A DNA stretch of 8,516 nt from Candidatus Dormiibacterota bacterium (GTDB lineage Bacteria; Chloroflexota; Dormibacteria; UBA8260; Bog-877): positions 1 to 8,516 of the forward strand of contig PLTL01000314.1 of assembly GCA_003164475.1 (NCBI GenBank), written 5' to 3'. This document shows, in pieces, positions 5,400 to 8,516 of this stretch. The translations under genes and the position numbers were made by a program. The notes under the pieces are model-generated. The model was not told the origin of the DNA. It searched no databases and saw nothing but the letters and a program-made list of their open reading frames with translations. How positions within the stretch are numbered: position 1 is the stretch's first letter; every line of letters starts with the position of its first letter.

Positions 5400-6988
5400 G
5401 GGCCACCATGGGGGCAACCCTGGCCGTGGCCCTCGGCGTGGCGAGCTGCCTCGGCGCCTGCGGCTCTGCGGCCCCGGCCAAACCGAGTGTGGTGCCGATG
5501 GCGGACGTGATCCCGGCTCCGGTGTCGGCGCATCCCGACCCGGGTGCGGACTTCAGCCTGACCGCGGCCACGGTCCTGGTCTCGCCAGGAGGGGCTGCGA
5601 CCACCCCGACCGATTGGCTGGCGGCGTTGCTGCGGCGGGGCACCGGCTTCTCCCTTCCCGTGGTCGCGCCGGGGGGGCACGCATCGTCGCGGATCGTCCT
5701 GAAGGTGGACGGCAGCGACCTCACCATCGGTGACCATGGCTACATTCTGGAGATCAGCAACTCCCAGGTCCTGATCCGGGCGAACGCCGGGGAGGGGCTG
5801 TTCGACGGCGCCGAGACGCTGCGCCAGCTGCTGCCGGCGACGATCGAAACCGCGCACAGCCCGGGACCATGGGCGGTGGAGGGCGGCCAGATCACCGACT
5901 ACCCGCTCTACCCTTGGCGAGGGGCGTCCCTGGACGTGGCCCGCCACTTCTTCCCGGTGTCCGACGTGGAGCGCTACATCGACGAGGTCGCCCTCTACAA
6001 GATCGACGTGCTGCACCTCCACCTGAGCGACGACCAGGGCTGGCGGATCGCCATCTCCGCCTACCCCACCCTGACCAGCGTGGGGGGCAGCACGGCGGTC
6101 GGGGGCGGGACGGGCGGCTACTACACCCAGGCCGAGTACCAGCAGATCGTGGCCTATGCCGCGGGCCGCTACATCACCGTGGTCCCGGAGATCGACATGC
6201 CGGGGCACAGCAACGCAGCGCTGGCGTCGCTGCCCCAGCTCGACTGCGGCGGCAAGGTGCCGCCCGTCTACACCGGGATCGACTCGGGCATCAGCACCCT
6301 GTGCGTTGGGACCGCGGCGACCGGCCAGTACGTGAGCACCGTGCTCGGGGAGCTGGCCGCCATCACCCCTGGGCCCTACATCGACATCGGCGGCGACGAG
6401 GACACCCTCCTCTCCGGGTCGGAGTACGACGCCTTCGTCAACCAGGCGGCGCAGACGGTGGTCGCCGATGGCAAGATCCCGGTGGGCTGGGCCGACATCG
6501 CGACCACGGACGACGCGCAGGGCACGACGGCCACGCTTCCGACCGGCACCCTCACGGAGTACTGGAACTACCAGAGCGCGCCCCCTGACACCGGCCAGAA
6601 CTCCTCGGAGAAGCTCAAGTTGATCTTCGCCCCGGCCGACCACGCCTACCTTGACCAGAAGTACGACCCCGGCACCACCCTCGGCCTGGACTGGGCCGGC
6701 CCGGTGAGCGTGGAGCAGGCCTACGACTGGGAGCCCACCGACTACGGCGTCCCCAGCGGCGAGATCGAGGGCGTGGAGGCGGCACTGTGGAGCGAGACGC
6801 TGACCTCCATGGCCGATATCGAATACATGGCCTTCCCCCGTCTTCCCGGGATCGCCGAAATCGCCTGGTCACCCCCCTCCACCCACAGCTGGTCTGCCTA
6901 CCGGGAGCGGCTTGCCGCCCAAGCCCCACGCTGGCAGGCGATGGGGATCAACTACTACCGCGCCCCTGACGTTCCCTGGCCGTCCTGA
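5396..6988 (+). CDS. GH20 beta-N-acetylhexosaminidase, predicted lipoprotein
   Basis: This exo-enzyme removes terminal GlcNAc (or GalNAc) from chito-oligosaccharides by substrate-assisted catalysis. With the GTG at 5396 (530 residues) it has an Arg-containing start, a hydrophobic core and a lipobox LGAC with Cys near residue 24, so it is probably anchored outside the membrane. An N-terminal GH20b-type domain (about 40-150) is followed by the catalytic barrel. Visible active-site residues are R183 (LDVARHF), D212/D213 (HLSDDQGWR), D267 and H271 (PEIDMPGHS), catalytic D334-E335 (IGGDE), the acetamido pocket W365, W390 and W465, Y418/D420 (AYLDQ) and E467. Their spacing agrees well with Streptomyces plicatus SpHex. 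Start choice: GTG 5396 overlaps the upstream TGA (GTGA), with GAGGAGG 13 nt before it. GTG 5384 is too close to that site, and ATG 5408 would lose the basic residues. It heads a tandem pair with the next gene. Confidence 0.93.
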   Translation: MRATMGATLAVALGVASCLGACGSAAPAKPSVVPMADVIPAPVSAHPDPGADFSLTAATVLVSPGGAATTPTDWLAALLRRGTGFSLPVVAPGGHASSRIVLKVDGSDLTIGDHGYILEISNSQVLIRANAGEGLFDGAETLRQLLPATIETAHSPGPWAVEGGQITDYPLYPWRGASLDVARHFFPVSDVERYIDEVALYKIDVLHLHLSDDQGWRIAISAYPTLTSVGGSTAVGGGTGGYYTQAEYQQIVAYAAGRYITVVPEIDMPGHSNAALASLPQLDCGGKVPPVYTGIDSGISTLCVGTAATGQYVSTVLGELAAITPGPYIDIGGDEDTLLSGSEYDAFVNQAAQTVVADGKIPVGWADIATTDDAQGTTATLPTGTLTEYWNYQSAPPDTGQNSSEKLKLIFAPADHAYLDQKYDPGTTLGLDWAGPVSVEQAYDWEPTDYGVPSGEIEGVEAALWSETLTSMADIEYMAFPRLPGIAEIAWSPPSTHSWSAYRERLAAQAPRWQAMGINYYRAPDVPWPS

Positions 6989-7018
6989 ACGGCCACCATG
7001 CCTAGCGAGGGAGACCCA

Positions 7019-8509
7019 ATGGCAGCGAACCTCGGCGACATCATCCCGGCCCCACTGTCCGTCGATCCAGATCCGGGGGGCGATTTCACCATCGACTCTG
7101 CGACCGTGATCGCCCGATCGGGCGGCTCCGAAGCAGCATCCGTCAGCGACTGGCTGGCGGAGCTGCTCCGCCACGGTACCGGCTTCGCGCTCCCCGTGGT
7201 GGCGGGCGCAGCCCGTGCCGGCAGCGTGATCGCCCTGGAGCTCGGCGACGCCGACTCGAGCCTGGGAGACGAGGGGTATAGGCTGGCGGTGCGACCCGGA
7301 TCACTGGTGATCCGCGCTGCCGCCGGGGCCGGCCTCTTCCACGGCGCCGAGACCCTGCGCCAGCTTCTTCCCGCCGGCATCGAGACCGCCGGGGGACGCG
7401 GGCCGTGGATCGTGAGCGGCGGGCAGATCGTCGACCGCCCCCGCTATCCGTGGCGAGGGGCGATGCTGGACGTGGCCCGTCACTTCTTCAGCGTCGCCGA
7501 CGTGGAGCGTTACATCGACGAAATCGCCCTCTACAAGATCAACATCCTGCACCTCCATCTCACCGATGACCAGGGCTGGCGGATCGCCATCAACGGCTGG
7601 CCGCAGCTGACCGCAGTGGGCGGCAGCACCGAGGTGGGCGGCGGAATCGGTGGCTATTACACCCAGGACCAGTACCGGCAGATCGTCGCCTATGCCGCCA
7701 GCCGCTACGTCACGGTGGTCCCAGAGGTCGACGGCCCCGGCCACGTGAACGCGGCGCTCGCCTCCTACCCGGAGCTGACCTGCAGCGGCACCGCCCCGCC
7801 CCTGTACACCGGCCTCGATGTCGGGTTCAGCTCCCTCTGCGTCGGCAAGGCAGTCACCTACCGTTTCCTGGACGACGTGCTGGGTCAGCTGGCGGCCATG
7901 ACCCCCGGGCCCTACATCGCCATCGGCGGGGACGAGGCCAAGAGCACGCCACCGGAGGATTACGTGGAGTTCATCGAGAAGGCAGTGCAGATCGTCGCCG
8001 CCCACGGCAAGACGGCGGTCGGCTGGTCCGAGATGGCGGCCGTCCCGCTGCCCTCCGGCTCGGGCATCGTCGCCGAGTACTGGGACACCTCCGACTACGG
8101 AGAGAGCCTGCGCACTGCGGTGCAGGACGACGTCAGGATCGTGCTGGCCCCCGGCAACCGCGCCTACCTCGACCAGAAGTACGACGACAACACCACCCTG
8201 GGGCTGGTCTGGGCGGGCCCGACCAGCGTCGAGACCGCCTACGACTGGGACCCGACCTCCTACCAGGTGCCCGCTGGCCAGGTGGAGGGCGTCGAGGCCC
8301 CCCTCTTCAGCGAGACCCTAACCACCATGAGCGATATCGAGCAGATGGCCTTCCCCCGCCTGCCCGGCATCGCCGAGATCGGATGGTCACCGCAGTCCAC
8401 CCATGACTGGTCGAGCTACCGGCTGCGGCTGGCCGCACAGGCGCCGCGCTGGGAGGCGATGAACCTCGACTTCTACCGTTCCCCGGAGGTCAGCTGGCCG
8501 GCCGGCTGA
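7019..8509 (+). CDS. Second GH20 beta-N-acetylhexosaminidase, leaderless paralogue
   Basis: This 496-residue protein aligns with the preceding GH20 almost end to end, from IIPAPLSVDPDPGGDF to the last PEVSWPAG, but has no signal peptide or membrane segment and is predicted cytoplasmic. It retains R154, the TDDQGWR motif, D238, H242, catalytic D305-E306 (IGGDE), W336, W355, Y383/D385 and E432. Two differences stand out: the pocket tryptophan is Phe (F430, in APLFSET), and PEIDMPGHS has become PEVDGPGHV. ATG 7019 was chosen because AGGGAGA ends 6 nt upstream; ATG 6998 would add seven residues but has no ribosome-binding site. The gap to the first GH20 is 30 bp, so co-transcription is likely. 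It probably splits imported chitobiose-like sugars, though its specificity may differ. The stop is 7 bp from the window end, so nothing downstream can be seen. Confidence 0.92.
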   Translation: MAANLGDIIPAPLSVDPDPGGDFTIDSATVIARSGGSEAASVSDWLAELLRHGTGFALPVVAGAARAGSVIALELGDADSSLGDEGYRLAVRPGSLVIRAAAGAGLFHGAETLRQLLPAGIETAGGRGPWIVSGGQIVDRPRYPWRGAMLDVARHFFSVADVERYIDEIALYKINILHLHLTDDQGWRIAINGWPQLTAVGGSTEVGGGIGGYYTQDQYRQIVAYAASRYVTVVPEVDGPGHVNAALASYPELTCSGTAPPLYTGLDVGFSSLCVGKAVTYRFLDDVLGQLAAMTPGPYIAIGGDEAKSTPPEDYVEFIEKAVQIVAAHGKTAVGWSEMAAVPLPSGSGIVAEYWDTSDYGESLRTAVQDDVRIVLAPGNRAYLDQKYDDNTTLGLVWAGPTSVETAYDWDPTSYQVPAGQVEGVEAPLFSETLTTMSDIEQMAFPRLPGIAEIGWSPQSTHDWSSYRLRLAAQAPRWEAMNLDFYRSPEVSWPAG

Positions 8510-8516
8510 GCTCTCG

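Noticed and set aside
5671..5677. Run of seven G in the first GH20 as a possible phase-variation tract
   Set aside because: Seven G is common in such GC-rich DNA and the frame is intact on both sides; no sign of switching.
5144..6643. 499-codon open frame on the minus strand opposite the first GH20
   Set aside because: It lies antisense to a gene with all GH20 motifs, is full of Arg/Gly/His/Val-Asp text with no recognisable domain, and would read through dre2. It is a normal GC-bias shadow.
7301..8005. 234-codon minus-strand frame opposite the second GH20
   Set aside because: Antisense shadow of the catalytic domain, repeating the same kind of text as the shadow of the first GH20, as expected for paralogues.

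Overview
The window is high-GC DNA with tightly packed genes and GTG/TTG starts. It carries two near-copies of the DasR-type operator, the GntR-family GlcNAc-responsive palindrome known from Streptomyces and other Actinobacteria. This suggests an actinobacterium or a similar high-GC soil lineage; an uncultured Dormibacterota- or Chloroflexota-like genome cannot be excluded. The theme is uptake and hydrolysis of chitin-derived N-acetylglucosamine (GlcNAc) oligosaccharides.

Left arm (minus strand, transcribed leftwards from about 4.98 kb): a lipoprotein sugar-binding protein (4917-3508), two MalF/MalG-type permeases (3462-2461 and 2464-1565, joined by a GTGA overlap) and an MsiK/UgpC-type ATPase (1520-414). 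Together they form a complete carbohydrate ABC importer of the DasABC/NgcEFG kind. Overlapping the ATPase stop is a short reading frame that keeps only the start of a ROK-family sugar kinase (424-176). It runs into the start of a different, unidentified gene (200-1) that leaves the window and has a less GC-biased codon choice.

Control region (4918-5183): a 266-bp divergent intergenic stretch with a perfect 18-bp dre palindrome just in front of the binding-protein gene and a one-mismatch copy just in front of the rightward operon. Promoter-like hexamers are placed so that each dre covers the predicted transcription start. An extra 7-8-7 inverted repeat and a GC hairpin lie between them.

Right arm (plus strand): a 71-codon reading frame (5184-5399) that looks like the first few residues of GlcNAc-6-phosphate deacetylase (NagA) joined directly to its C-terminal strand region, with a strong ribosome-binding site. 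It overlaps by GTGA the start of a GH20 beta-N-acetylhexosaminidase predicted to be a lipoprotein (5396-6988). A second GH20 paralogue follows after 30 bp in the same reading frame (7019-8509). It has no signal peptide and carries a Trp-to-Phe change in the active-site pocket.

Working model: the surface GH20 trims chitooligosaccharides, the ABC importer brings in chitobiose/GlcNAc, and the leaderless GH20 splits imported disaccharide in the cytoplasm, all under a DasR-like repressor. The two catabolic genes expected beside them (a ROK GlcNAc kinase and nagA) are present only as short remnants, so later metabolism must be encoded elsewhere. No RNA genes, transposases, CRISPR arrays or integration sites were seen.
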